18,580 nt of DNA from CAYFIW01 sp964500645 (GTDB lineage: Bacteria; Chloroflexota; Dehalococcoidia; Lucifugimonadales; UBA826): positions 1 through 18,580 of the forward strand of contig CAZCOH010000027.1 of the NCBI GenBank assembly GCA_964500645.1. The letters are read 5' to 3'. The notes below the pieces were generated by a model that did not search any database, was not told where the DNA came from, and saw only the letters and a list, made by a program, of their open reading frames with translations. The number at the start of each line of letters is the position of its first letter. The first letter of the stretch is position 1. Both the position numbers and the translations under genes were made by a program. Positions 1 through 7,390 of this stretch are shown piece by piece.

Positions 1-703
1 GCATCTTATATCCACCGAGTTCTTCCTTGCTGAGAGTTTCCCCTATAGCTCTTTGCACTACGGGAGGTCCCGAGGGGAATATCTGAGATTGTTCTTTGAC
101 CATGACCGTGAAATGGGACATCAAAGCATGAGCAGCAGGCCAACCGGCAACGGCACCCATTACTCCGGCAGCACAGGGAACCCTTCCTAGAACTTCTATG
201 TTTTTCCACCACATGCCACCGTTTGGCAGTCCCATGTGTCCTTTTGCTTCGTCAGCTTTTGAACTATGGCCGGCCCCTTGAATTAACTGGACATAGGGTA
301 TTCCATATTGCATCGCCAAAGGCTGAACAAAGTCGCTAGGTGCTTTATGGACGTTATGGGGACTCCCTCCAGATATTGTGAAATCATCTCCCCCCAAAGC
401 AACAGGTCTACCGTTAATTTCTGCTAGGCCCATCACATATGCGCCTGGTGTGAATTCTGTAAGGTTGCCGTCATCATCAAATTCTGCGGCACCAACCATT
501 GGTCCATACTCTACGAAGCTTCCCGGGTCAGCAATTTTATCTATGCGTTCCCGAACAGTATAGAACCCTCTTTCGTGGTGTCTTTTTACACGATCTTCGC
601 CTCCGAGTTCTTTTGCAATCTTTTTGACGTAATCCATATCCTCGAGGGCTTTTTCCCAGGGCATACCTGGTTTCCAGGATTCTCTGTTCGGATCGATCGG
701 CAT
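1..703 (-). CDS. Acyl-CoA carboxylase carboxyltransferase (beta) subunit, N-terminal part
   Basis: The frame is open from an ATG at 703 to the left window edge (234 codons, C-terminus missing), with an AAGGAG ribosome site at 710-715, six bases upstream. The visible protein reads as the N-terminal half of a biotin-dependent carboxyltransferase (acetyl-, propionyl- or methylcrotonyl-CoA carboxylase beta family). It has an N-terminal RVKRHHERG / TVRERIDKIADPGSF block (about residues 40-65). A glycine-rich segment follows, with GGDDFTISGGS near residue 108 and VQLIQGAGHSS near residue 142. Near the edge it has FPSGPPVVQRAIGETLSKEE, the acyl-CoA binding region of the family. The enzyme would transfer carboxyl from carboxybiotin to an acyl-CoA in the cytoplasm. 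Acyl chain specificity cannot be read from this fragment. A biotin carboxylase partner may lie outside the window. Confidence 0.9.
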   Translation of the reverse strand, partial: MPIDPNRESWKPGMPWEKALEDMDYVKKIAKELGGEDRVKRHHERGFYTVRERIDKIADPGSFVEYGPMVGAAEFDDDGNLTEFTPGAYVMGLAEINGRPVALGGDDFTISGGSPHNVHKAPSDFVQPLAMQYGIPYVQLIQGAGHSSKADEAKGHMGLPNGGMWWKNIEVLGRVPCAAGVMGAVAGWPAAHALMSHFTVMVKEQSQIFPSGPPVVQRAIGETLSKEELGGYKM

Positions 704-743
704 ATCTGTCTCCTTAATTCAGAAATTCGGGCCGTATGTATTG

Positions 744-777
744 TCAGGCACAAACATATCAGGCACAAACATATCAG
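744..777. repeat. 15-bp tandem direct repeat, 2.3 copies
   Basis: The unit TCAGGCACAAACATA occurs twice without a mismatch (744-758 and 759-773) and is followed by TCAG. It lies in the untranslated leader region of the carboxyltransferase gene, about 40 bases upstream of its ATG. It may be simple replication slippage or duplicated regulator contacts; the sequence does not decide. Confidence 0.85.
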
Positions 778-821
778 TTTCGCGCTCTAAGTTAAGTAAT
801 ATTGAAGCTATCAGCCTCTGG

Positions 822-827
822 ATTATA
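822..827 (-). promoter_or_regulatory. Possible -10 element for the carboxyltransferase gene
   Basis: A perfect TATAAT is read on the minus strand at 827 to 822, about 120 bases before the carboxyltransferase start. I found no good -35 hexamer at the proper distance. An 8-bp palindrome AGTCGACT (832-839) lies just upstream in the minus sense. This is a weak call based on one hexamer. Confidence 0.3.
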
Positions 828-947
828 CTTGAGTCGACTAATAATTTGGGTCGAGTTGATAAGTTTGTTTTATGTGTAAAAGGTCGGAGAATATCTTATT
901 ATTTCTTTAACGGGTAATTCTATAAATAGCCATTGTGAAAGATATAT

Positions 948-2171
948 TTACTTTTTTAAGTGACCACCGATGCCGAGATTGGATTTTTCCCCCTGTAATC
1001 CCTCTCGTTCCATAACATCTGCTGCCAGACTGTTTTCTTGGATTTTGTTCATAACCGCATCATTAGCTCTATTCCAATAATCTCTATTTTCGGTTACGAA
1101 ATTGTGAGATTCTCTATAGCTAGTTAGCATTCCATTAACTTCAGGTACAACATATCTAGCTACAAGATCCCAACTTTTCTTTGTGTCTTCCCTGTTGGCC
1201 CAATCGTGAGCGAAACCTATTAAGCAGCCAAATCCACCGGTCAAATCTAACATTTGTTGAATGCGTTCTAATAGATCGTCTGGAGTGCCGATAACAGCAA
1301 TACTTTTATCACCGAAAGCGACGTCATCCACCGCCTCATTTGGGTTTTTATAAATAGGTCCGTCACCGCCGCGAAGTGTTCTGACAGTATATTCATTATT
1401 ATGCCTCATCAGTCCTTCTCCGGCCTGATCTCTCGCTTTCTCTCTCGTTTCAGCGATGTGCCAACTCATAACGATTCGCCAATTCTTTCTGTCAACTATG
1501 TTCCCATGTTTTTGAGCTGATTCTTCAGCGAAACCCCATTGGAGAGGAAGAGCCTGTATACCAGACTCTGTCATAGCTCCGATTGAAAGAACTCCTGCAT
1601 TGTGTTTACCGGCTAAAGTCATTCCTGATGGGCTTCTAATAGATGCCACAGCGAATTCGATATCTTTTTGTAGGGGCTTCATTTGTAGCTTGGCATCTTG
1701 TAATTTGAACCATTCAGACTCATAACTAAATCGCTCTTCTGATACAAAGAGTTTTCTGATTATTCCCATTGCTTCGTCTTGCCTGTCTCTTAAAAGCATT
1801 GGGTCAATCCCGAGGGTATGCGCATCAGATGGCAGTGCACCTGGTCCAGAGCCAAATATTACTCGGCCTCTTGATTGATGGTCTAATTGAACAATTCTTT
1901 GGGCTACCATGAACGGGTGGTGATAGGGCAATGATATTACCCCGGTTCCGAGTTTAATTCTTTGAGTACGCTCCGCTGCAGCAGCTAAAAAAACTTCAGG
2001 AGAAGCTATTACCTCCCATCCGGTAGAATGGTGTTCCCCACACCAAAATTCGTCAAATCCCAAGTGGTCTAAATGGGCAGCTAATTCTAAATCACTTTGC
2101 AATTGAAGAGTGGGATTTTCGCCAATTGGATGGTGGGGTGCGAGAAAAGCTCCAAATTTTAAATCTGTCAT
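948..2171 (-). CDS. Luciferase-like flavin monooxygenase, limonene 1,2-monooxygenase-like
   Basis: The 407-residue protein starts at an ATG at 2171 preceded by GAGGAG (2178-2183). It has the TIM-barrel signature of the bacterial luciferase family, flavin-dependent oxidoreductase branch. Visible blocks are GFDEFWCGEHHST (38-50), a GTGVISLPYHHP segment (75-86) and the FMN phosphate-loop-like GRVIFGSGPG (102-111). The GEHH plus LPYHHP arrangement is typical of the limonene monooxygenase / alkanal monooxygenase-like subgroup, which uses reduced FMN and O2 to oxidise small organic molecules. The substrate cannot be deduced. It is slightly longer than usual for the family because of a charged C-terminal tail. 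It lies alone, divergent from the hemerythrin genes, with a 188-base shared upstream region. Large paralogue sets of this family are known from SAR202 Chloroflexota, which is part of why I suspect that lineage. Confidence 0.88.
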   Translation of the reverse strand: MTDLKFGAFLAPHHPIGENPTLQLQSDLELAAHLDHLGFDEFWCGEHHSTGWEVIASPEVFLAAAAERTQRIKLGTGVISLPYHHPFMVAQRIVQLDHQSRGRVIFGSGPGALPSDAHTLGIDPMLLRDRQDEAMGIIRKLFVSEERFSYESEWFKLQDAKLQMKPLQKDIEFAVASIRSPSGMTLAGKHNAGVLSIGAMTESGIQALPLQWGFAEESAQKHGNIVDRKNWRIVMSWHIAETREKARDQAGEGLMRHNNEYTVRTLRGGDGPIYKNPNEAVDDVAFGDKSIAVIGTPDDLLERIQQMLDLTGGFGCLIGFAHDWANREDTKKSWDLVARYVVPEVNGMLTSYRESHNFVTENRDYWNRANDAVMNKIQENSLAADVMEREGLQGEKSNLGIGGHLKK

Positions 2172-2359
2172 TTTTACTCCTCTATGGGTAACCTGAATTT
2201 AGGTGCGTTCAAAATATCGTCAGATACATTATGACTAATTTATGACCTTGAAAGTAACACATTCTTAATAGAAAATGTTGAGGTAGTAGGAAAATTTACA
2301 GATCTACTATTAAATCATCATAGTCTAAGTAGGCTATTTAATTTTAAGGTGTAACCACA

Positions 2360-2887
2360 TTGGCAAATTGTTCGCTAGAAATCGGTTCGAGAGCTCTACA
2401 ATTGGATCTGATTAATCTCGAGGATAATGTTGACAGGGTAGGGACTACTCAAAGCCTTGGTGGTATTGAAGTTCATCTAACTAGATGGATACAGGCATTT
2501 GGCGAGTATCTCGAAGTGAGAGAGTTTCATACAAATGGCGAGTTTGGTGGTCCAATAGACTTATCTGAAGTATATGGTATCGATACCTCACCAGATTTGA
2601 CTCGGGACTTATTATCTATCATTGGTGACAATGAGGAACAAGTTATGCTATCAGTCGAGTCTGTATTAAATGTGATTCATGAAGAAACTGATGGAGGTGT
2701 ATTAATACCAAGGATAAGACACCATCTAAATTATGCAATCACTGCGTTAGCTGTAAATTTTATGGATCATGCAGAACTGTTGATTTGTTTTCTAAGCTGT
2801 CTTGATCGTGAAAAATGCAATAAAGGAATTTTGGAGGAAAATAAAGATTTAATGCCGTACCTTAATGGAATGGCTGCGAACTTATAG
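2360..2887 (+). CDS. Degenerate hemerythrin-like protein (paralogue of the next gene)
   Basis: This 175-residue protein starts at TTG (2360), with an AAGGTG at 2346-2351 as plausible ribosome site. Alone it is hard to recognise. Aligned by eye with the downstream protein, residues 119-138 (IRHHL, then TALAV, then MDHAE) match residues 160-179 there (LRRHL, MALKV, YDHFE) without a gap. HT(x)nE(F/Y)..GP near residue 57 also matches. Ligand-type residues H57, E61, H122 and H137 are kept. The positions equivalent to H133 and E182 of the neighbour are E92 and L141, so an ordinary di-iron site is unlikely to assemble. It may be a regulatory, structural or heterodimerising partner, or a decaying copy; the intact frame and close spacing (30 bases to the next gene) argue against simple decay. 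Homology is my inference from visual alignment. Confidence 0.6.
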   Translation: MANCSLEIGSRALQLDLINLEDNVDRVGTTQSLGGIEVHLTRWIQAFGEYLEVREFHTNGEFGGPIDLSEVYGIDTSPDLTRDLLSIIGDNEEQVMLSVESVLNVIHEETDGGVLIPRIRHHLNYAITALAVNFMDHAELLICFLSCLDREKCNKGILEENKDLMPYLNGMAANL

Positions 2888-2917
2888 ACCTTTGCCGATA
2901 AGGAGCAAGTTTTCAAA

Positions 2918-3661
2918 ATGCCGCTTTACACTGAAGAACTACAGAATTTGGAAACCCCTATAGATGTGATGTTTCTGATGCACAAAGTTTTCCTGCTGCA
3001 CTCGGATAAGGTGGGAGATCTGGCTATGGAGGCTCAATCAGGGGGGGATCTAAGTGCTTTCAAAGTTGCCTTGGATGAATGGCTTAAACACCTTTTTTAT
3101 CATACTTTGACAGAGGATGAATATATGACAGGCCCTCTCAAGGATAAGGACAAGGAATTGCAGGATGGCCGTTACCCACTACGAGATAACGAGAAAGAAC
3201 ATGTTGATATTAGGGAGGAGGGTGACGAGATTAGAGAGCATATTAAGGAGAATAATTCTAGGATCCTACCAAATATTGCTACTTCGGAAGTTTTGGCCAT
3301 GGAAGAAGAAAATCATGCTTTAGTTATGCAAAGAGTAAAAGAAGTGGAGGAAGTGGTCAGGAAATTATTGGGATCTGACAACGTCCAGTCACAACTTAGA
3401 CGTCATCTTTACAAAAGCGTAATGGCGTTAAAGGTTGCGGAGTATGATCATTTTGAAAATGAAGAGGCTTTTGTATTACCTCTCGTTAAAGAGCATATGA
3501 CTGTCGAGCAACAAATGGACTGTGTTCGGAAACTTTTGTACGAGGAAAACAGTGAACATCCTCGGTGGATTTATGATTTCATCTGGGAGAATCTGGGTGA
3601 TGGAGAACGAAAACTTTTGGAGGGTTTGGGTAGTGATATTGGTGTAGAGCTGGTTGGATGA
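2918..3661 (+). CDS. Hemerythrin-like (HHE domain) protein
   Basis: The 247-residue protein starts at ATG with AAGGAG at 2900-2905. It is all-helical and carries the ligand pattern of the HHE/hemerythrin cation-binding fold. H22 and H28 lie in the first helix, and H58, H62 with E66 (HTLTEDEYM) in the second. H133 and H163 follow in later helices, and H178 with E182/E183 (DHFENEEAFVLPLV) in the last. Such proteins bind a non-heme di-iron centre and serve in O2 or NO sensing, storage or detoxification, usually in the cytoplasm. There is no signal peptide or membrane segment. A long charged linker (about 75-115) separates the two ligand-bearing halves, which is longer than in a minimal hemerythrin (about 120-190 residues). 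It follows the degenerate paralogue by 30 bases and precedes an FAD oxidoreductase by 88 bases on the same strand. Co-transcription is plausible but not shown. Confidence 0.75.
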   Translation: MPLYTEELQNLETPIDVMFLMHKVFLLHSDKVGDLAMEAQSGGDLSAFKVALDEWLKHLFYHTLTEDEYMTGPLKDKDKELQDGRYPLRDNEKEHVDIREEGDEIREHIKENNSRILPNIATSEVLAMEEENHALVMQRVKEVEEVVRKLLGSDNVQSQLRRHLYKSVMALKVAEYDHFENEEAFVLPLVKEHMTVEQQMDCVRKLLYEENSEHPRWIYDFIWENLGDGERKLLEGLGSDIGVELVG

Positions 3662-3749
3662 ATAGCCATTATAAATTTATGCCATTGGAATGGTGAAAGT
3701 TCTAATGGTAGATATCCTGACAAGTATTATTACTACCCTGGAGTAAGTC

Positions 3750-4856
3750 ATGGTTTTAGAATTTGATGCAATTGTAATCGGGGGTGGTGTTGTGGGAGCT
3801 TCAGTGACTTTTCAGCTAGCAAAGTCAGGGAAGAAAGTACTGATGTTGGAGAGAGGGGAAATAGGGGGACAAGCATCGTCGGCTGCATCAGGTACTCTAG
3901 ATAGTCATTTTCCAGAATTGGGACGTGATTTCATGGAAGAGAGCATGAACACTTTTTTGCATGTTGCAGATGAAATCGAAAATCTTACTGGCATAGACGT
4001 TGAGGTTGAAAGGTCTGGAGAGTTAATTCTCTCATTTGATGAGAAATCGTCCGACGATTTTTTTCACATGAATGAAAAGTGTCGTGACTCGTGTTGCGGA
4101 AGCGAATGGTTGACGACATCCCAAATTCACAATCTTGAGCCTGAAGTATCAAACAATGTACTAGGGGCAATTTATCGCCCAAACACTGCAAGAGTTAATA
4201 ATCAAAGGTTAAGTGAAGCATTCTCTAAAGCCGCTATTTTTTATAACTCAAGTGTGGAGATTGGCTCTGAGGTCATAGAGATAGACAATTCCGGCAATGA
4301 AACAATTAAGGTGACTACAAGGTCTGGGACATTTTATTCCTCTAAGTTGATCGTCGCTGCTGGGGCATGGACCCCATCTTTGCTGACTAATCTAAAGATA
4401 AATTTACCTGTTAGGCCGATAAAAGGTCAGAACTTGAACTTATCCCCCGATTTTCAAAAAGTTCAAACTGTTGTGAAAGGCAATTCAGGGGTTATTGTGC
4501 CAAGAAACGATGGATCAGTGATGGCTGGTGTCACACAGGAAGAAAAAGGTTTTGATAATAGAGTTACAGCTGATGGAATAAAGTCAATCATGAATGAAAT
4601 CACATCTTTAATGCCAGCCTTGGGTAATGCCACATTCAACTGGTCTATATCTGGTTTACGGCCTGCAGCAAGTGACGGACTGCCGATTATTGACTTTCTA
4701 CCAGGTAGTGATCGGGTAATAGTTGCTACTGGACACTATATGTGGGGGATATTTTTAAGTCCGATTACGGGTGTGATTGTGAATAAAATGCTGGATACTG
4801 GAAAAAATCCGATGATCGATTTGCTTGGATTGGATAGAGATACTTTGACCGAATGA
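3750..4856 (+). CDS. DAO-family FAD-dependent oxidoreductase (glycine/D-amino-acid oxidase-like)
   Basis: The 368-residue protein has an ATG start with GGAG six bases upstream (3740-3743). An N-terminal Rossmann dinucleotide fold is clear: AIVIGGGVVGASV (7-19), and E34 in LMLERGEIGG at the end of the second strand to hold the FAD ribose. The C-terminal FAD block SGLRPAASDGLPIID and the ATGHYMWGIFLSPITG motif (residues about 326-341) place it in the DAO superfamily near ThiO, sarcosine oxidase and D-amino-acid dehydrogenases. In ThiO-type glycine oxidases that last motif normally carries an arginine (GHxRNG) that holds the substrate carboxylate. Here the position is Met331, so a plain amino acid substrate is doubtful. 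No thiamine genes are nearby. The length is normal for the family and there is no signal peptide. The gene follows the hemerythrin pair, so an O2-linked role is possible but unproven. Confidence 0.82.
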   Translation: MVLEFDAIVIGGGVVGASVTFQLAKSGKKVLMLERGEIGGQASSAASGTLDSHFPELGRDFMEESMNTFLHVADEIENLTGIDVEVERSGELILSFDEKSSDDFFHMNEKCRDSCCGSEWLTTSQIHNLEPEVSNNVLGAIYRPNTARVNNQRLSEAFSKAAIFYNSSVEIGSEVIEIDNSGNETIKVTTRSGTFYSSKLIVAAGAWTPSLLTNLKINLPVRPIKGQNLNLSPDFQKVQTVVKGNSGVIVPRNDGSVMAGVTQEEKGFDNRVTADGIKSIMNEITSLMPALGNATFNWSISGLRPAASDGLPIIDFLPGSDRVIVATGHYMWGIFLSPITGVIVNKMLDTGKNPMIDLLGLDRDTLTE

Positions 4857-4972
4857 AGATTTTATGTTCATCTAATTACAGATATATCATTGTCAACTAG
4901 ATCTAGATTACCAAAGATAAGTTAAAAAAATTTTTTCTAAAAATTCAGTAAATAAAGTCAGTTTATCCTTTC

Positions 4973-6313
4973 GTGAAAAATGGATTTACTCATTTTTTGC
5001 CATCTCGTGGCGTGGCGAAAATCTCTATGAGTGAAAATAACAGTCAGAATTCCATGTCCGAAAGTTTGCAGCAAGTTACCCCTTCAAGCAACCAAACAGA
5101 TTCGACTCTATGGGGAAGGACGTTAAGTTCCTTAAAATATCGGGAATTTAGGTATCTTTGGTTGGGGATGCTTTTTTTGATGACATCCATGCAGATGCAA
5201 ATGGTGGTTAGAAGTTACCTAGCATATGAAATCACATCCTCACCATTTTTACTCGGTTTGGTTAATGCAGGATTTGCAATGCCTATGTTGATATTGGCTC
5301 TATTTGGTGGAGCTCTTGCAGATCGCGTGGAGAAAAAAATCATCATTCAGATAGGGCATTCTATAGCTTTCATACTCGCAGTTTTCATAGCTGTCTCAAT
5401 TGCTATGGACACAATTACCTGGGTGCATCTGCTGTCGGTGTCCATGTTACAGGGAGCACTTTTCTCTTTCTTGATGCCGGCTAGACAGGCACTAGTTCCT
5501 CAACTTATAGGTAAGGAAAGTATTTCTAACGCATTTTCACTGGATGCCGCAGCTATGAGTGCAACGACCCTGATATCTCCCGCAATTGGTGGAGGTCTTT
5601 ATAACGTAATAGGACCACAGGGGGTGTATGTATTGATCTCTGTATGTTGTGTTTTGGCCTTTATATTCACCGGTTTAGTTAGGGTTCCAAAAATTACAGG
5701 AGAGCGTAAGAAAACTGATGTGCTATCAGATATTAAGATTGGTGTTTCATACGCCCTGCGGAATAGAATGATTTTCGGGTTGTTAATTCTTGGGCTACTG
5801 ACAACACTTCTGTCGATGCCATTTCGATTTATCCTACCTGTATTCGTTGTGGATATTTACGGGTTGGGGCCTGAGTCGATGGGATTATTAGTCACTCTCG
5901 CAGGGGTTGGAGCTATTGTAGGATCCGTCTTCATTGCCGCAATCGGCAAGTGGAGACGAGGCATCATCCTTCTTGTTAGTGGCTTTCTTTCCGGGATAGC
6001 CCTTGTCTTAGTGGCTGGCATACCTGTTTACATAGCAGCAACAGGTATTATGATCCTTTTGGGCCTCGGTGATGCACTAAGGCAGACTTTGAACCAGGTG
6101 ATAATCATGGAAGAAGTCGAAGACGAATACCGGGGACGGGTGATGAGTATTTTTATGCTGATATTTGCTTTAATGCCACTTGGAGTTTTACCAGCAGGCC
6201 TTCTTGCCCAATTAGTTAATGCTCAGTTTTCAGTTGGATTGATGGGTGCATTATTGATACTTGTGAGTGTTGTCCTCTGGTTTAGTCAAAAACATCTCAG
6301 ACACCACATGTGA
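4973..6313 (+). CDS. MFS transporter, EntS-like (MFS_3) exporter family
   Basis: The 446-residue frame begins at GTG (4973). An ATG at residue 19 (5027) is an equally possible start, since neither has a good ribosome site and the first 55 residues are hydrophilic and low in conservation. From about residue 60 there are around 12 hydrophobic segments. The family motif A, GGALADRVEKK (112-122), sits between the second and third. YREFRYLWLG before the first helix and LMPARQALVPQLIG in the middle are typical of the MFS_3 group that includes the enterobactin exporter EntS and many drug/siderophore exporters. The protein would sit in the cytoplasmic membrane and export a small molecule by proton antiport. 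The substrate is unknown. It is convergent with the Fur-family gene and separated from it by 34 bases without a recognisable terminator. Confidence 0.85.
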   Translation: MKNGFTHFLPSRGVAKISMSENNSQNSMSESLQQVTPSSNQTDSTLWGRTLSSLKYREFRYLWLGMLFLMTSMQMQMVVRSYLAYEITSSPFLLGLVNAGFAMPMLILALFGGALADRVEKKIIIQIGHSIAFILAVFIAVSIAMDTITWVHLLSVSMLQGALFSFLMPARQALVPQLIGKESISNAFSLDAAAMSATTLISPAIGGGLYNVIGPQGVYVLISVCCVLAFIFTGLVRVPKITGERKKTDVLSDIKIGVSYALRNRMIFGLLILGLLTTLLSMPFRFILPVFVVDIYGLGPESMGLLVTLAGVGAIVGSVFIAAIGKWRRGIILLVSGFLSGIALVLVAGIPVYIAATGIMILLGLGDALRQTLNQVIIMEEVEDEYRGRVMSIFMLIFALMPLGVLPAGLLAQLVNAQFSVGLMGALLILVSVVLWFSQKHLRHHM

Positions 6314-6347
6314 GGTACAAGTTAAGGCAATCACAAGCAGACTAATC

Positions 6348-6797
6348 TTATATCTGTTGATTTCCTACACACGTAACGCACTTTCCAAATAATTCAAGCG
6401 AATGTGATTCAATGAGGAAATTTTGTTCTTTTTCAATCTTTAACGTTTCTTTTTCTAGTTCCGACTCGAGTTGATGGTTTATTTCTATGTCAGTGATAGA
6501 ACCACATTCCCTGCAAAATAAGTGATGATGATGATTGCTGTCTTTTGTGTTCAACTCAACAACCATCGTATTCTCAGGCGTTGTGAATTCAGATATCAGG
6601 TCGAATTCCTTTAGGTCATTTATTACTCTGTAGAGGGATGACTGAGCTATATCACCTTCAGAAATTTTAAGTAACTGATCAATTGTCAAAGGGCGATTCT
6701 CTTTCAGTAAAATGTCGAGTACTATGAGCCGTGGATTAGTAATTGAAGCTTTTTTTGAGCTTAACAAATTTCTGGATTGATTCTGTGAAGATTGCAT
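6348..6797 (-). CDS. Fur-family metal-dependent repressor, probably Zur-type
   Basis: The 149-residue protein has the Fur layout. A winged-helix DNA-binding half includes NPRLIVLDIL (21-30) and the recognition helix IAQSSLYRVINDL (50-62). The metal-binding dimerisation half includes HHHHLFCRECGSI (89-101). Two CxxC pairs (C95/C98 and C140/C143) form the structural zinc site usual in Fur, Zur and PerR. H132 and the histidine cluster 89-92 are candidates for the regulatory site. The target metal cannot be proved from sequence. Because a zinc-type importer with a Fur-type operator lies 1.8 kb away, I favour zinc (Zur) over iron or manganese. No good ribosome site precedes the ATG at 6797. It follows the small secreted-protein gene on the same strand by 64 bases, so both may share a transcript. 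Confidence 0.88.
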   Translation of the reverse strand: MQSSQNQSRNLLSSKKASITNPRLIVLDILLKENRPLTIDQLLKISEGDIAQSSLYRVINDLKEFDLISEFTTPENTMVVELNTKDSNHHHHLFCRECGSITDIEINHQLESELEKETLKIEKEQNFLIESHSLELFGKCVTCVGNQQI

Positions 6798-6861
6798 TTA
6801 CGATTGATTGTAGTTCATGAAATTTTGGGGTTCAAATCGCTCATCAAGTTTTTTGTAGAAC

Positions 6862-7254
6862 TTATTGGGTTGTCTTTAATTTCAGGTCATCTGGGTTCAC
6901 GTATGGTTTTCTGTGATTGAGCCAGCTCTTTTTCATATGACCTTTTTCGGTCATTTTCTCAAGGTGTTGTAACTTTGCTTCAGCCTCTTCTTGAGTGATC
7001 TTTCCGGCTTCAAGTGCGCTTTGTATTTTTAATTTCAAGTCATCTGGATTTGCAGATTTTTTGATTTTTAAATGTTTTGGGATTTTATTTTCTGTGTCAT
7101 CAGGTGCTTCTGCTGTATCTTGATGAACGTTTTGTTCGGGACCGTCATCAGCAAATGTGTTGCTTATTCCCCAAAATGAAAGGGCGAATGCGGAGACTAA
7201 TACTACGACCACAACGACGTTTCTTATGTGTATGGGAACTTTTAGATGTGACAT
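6862..7254 (-). CDS. Small secreted or membrane-anchored protein with SHOCT-like motif
   Basis: I chose the ATG at 7254 (130 residues) because GGGGAG lies just before it (7259-7264). A GTG at 7275 would extend it by seven residues but places that ribosome site inside the gene. After a basic N-terminus, a hydrophobic stretch ending near ISNTFA|DD is a signal peptide or anchor. Next comes an acidic linker, then NPDDLKLKIQSALEAGKIT followed by QEEAEAKLQHLEKM. This resembles the SHOCT motif (short helical domain, GxIT-eEa pattern), often found at protein termini with oligomerisation roles. The last residues repeat the start of that motif (NPDDLKLKTTQ) and stop, like a truncated second copy. Function is unknown. 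It lies upstream of the Fur-family gene on the same strand, so a link to metal stress is possible. Confidence 0.7.
   Translation of the reverse strand: MSHLKVPIHIRNVVVVVVLVSAFALSFWGISNTFADDGPEQNVHQDTAEAPDDTENKIPKHLKIKKSANPDDLKLKIQSALEAGKITQEEAEAKLQHLEKMTEKGHMKKSWLNHRKPYVNPDDLKLKTTQ
6875..7050 (-). repeat. Internal 23-bp direct repeat within the SHOCT-like gene
   Basis: Positions 6875-6897 and 7028-7050 are 23-bp direct repeats with two mismatches. Both encode (N)PDDLKLK in the same frame. The downstream copy ends in a stop codon four codons later, suggesting partial duplication of the motif. Confidence 0.75.
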
Positions 7255-7258
7255 GTTT

Positions 7259-7264
7259 CTCCCC
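7259..7264 (-). promoter_or_regulatory. Ribosome binding site deciding the start of the SHOCT-like gene
   Basis: GGGGAG on the minus strand lies four bases before the ATG at 7254. It is the only good Shine-Dalgarno match nearby and supports that ATG over the upstream GTG at 7275. Confidence 0.6.
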
Positions 7265-7390
7265 AAATTAATCACACTATATATTAAAGGCGATGTAAAA
7301 ACTCCTACTAATTAATATTATTATGAAAATCTTGTGTGGTTCATCATGATTCTCTAATAGTTTAGATATATATCAGAGGTTATATTAGAT

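Noticed and set aside
575..790. Plus-strand open frame over the carboxyltransferase start and leader
   Set aside because: Antisense to a clear conserved gene, and its end is made of the 15-bp tandem repeat; no family resemblance.
2284..2309. Inverted repeat TAGTAG...CTACTA in the divergent region before the hemerythrin genes
   Set aside because: Only six base pairs with a 14-base loop in AT-rich DNA; too weak to call an operator or hairpin.
4922..4940. A/T palindromic tract before the MFS gene
   Set aside because: Self-complementary only because it is A-run next to T-run; no GC stem, so neither terminator nor clear promoter.
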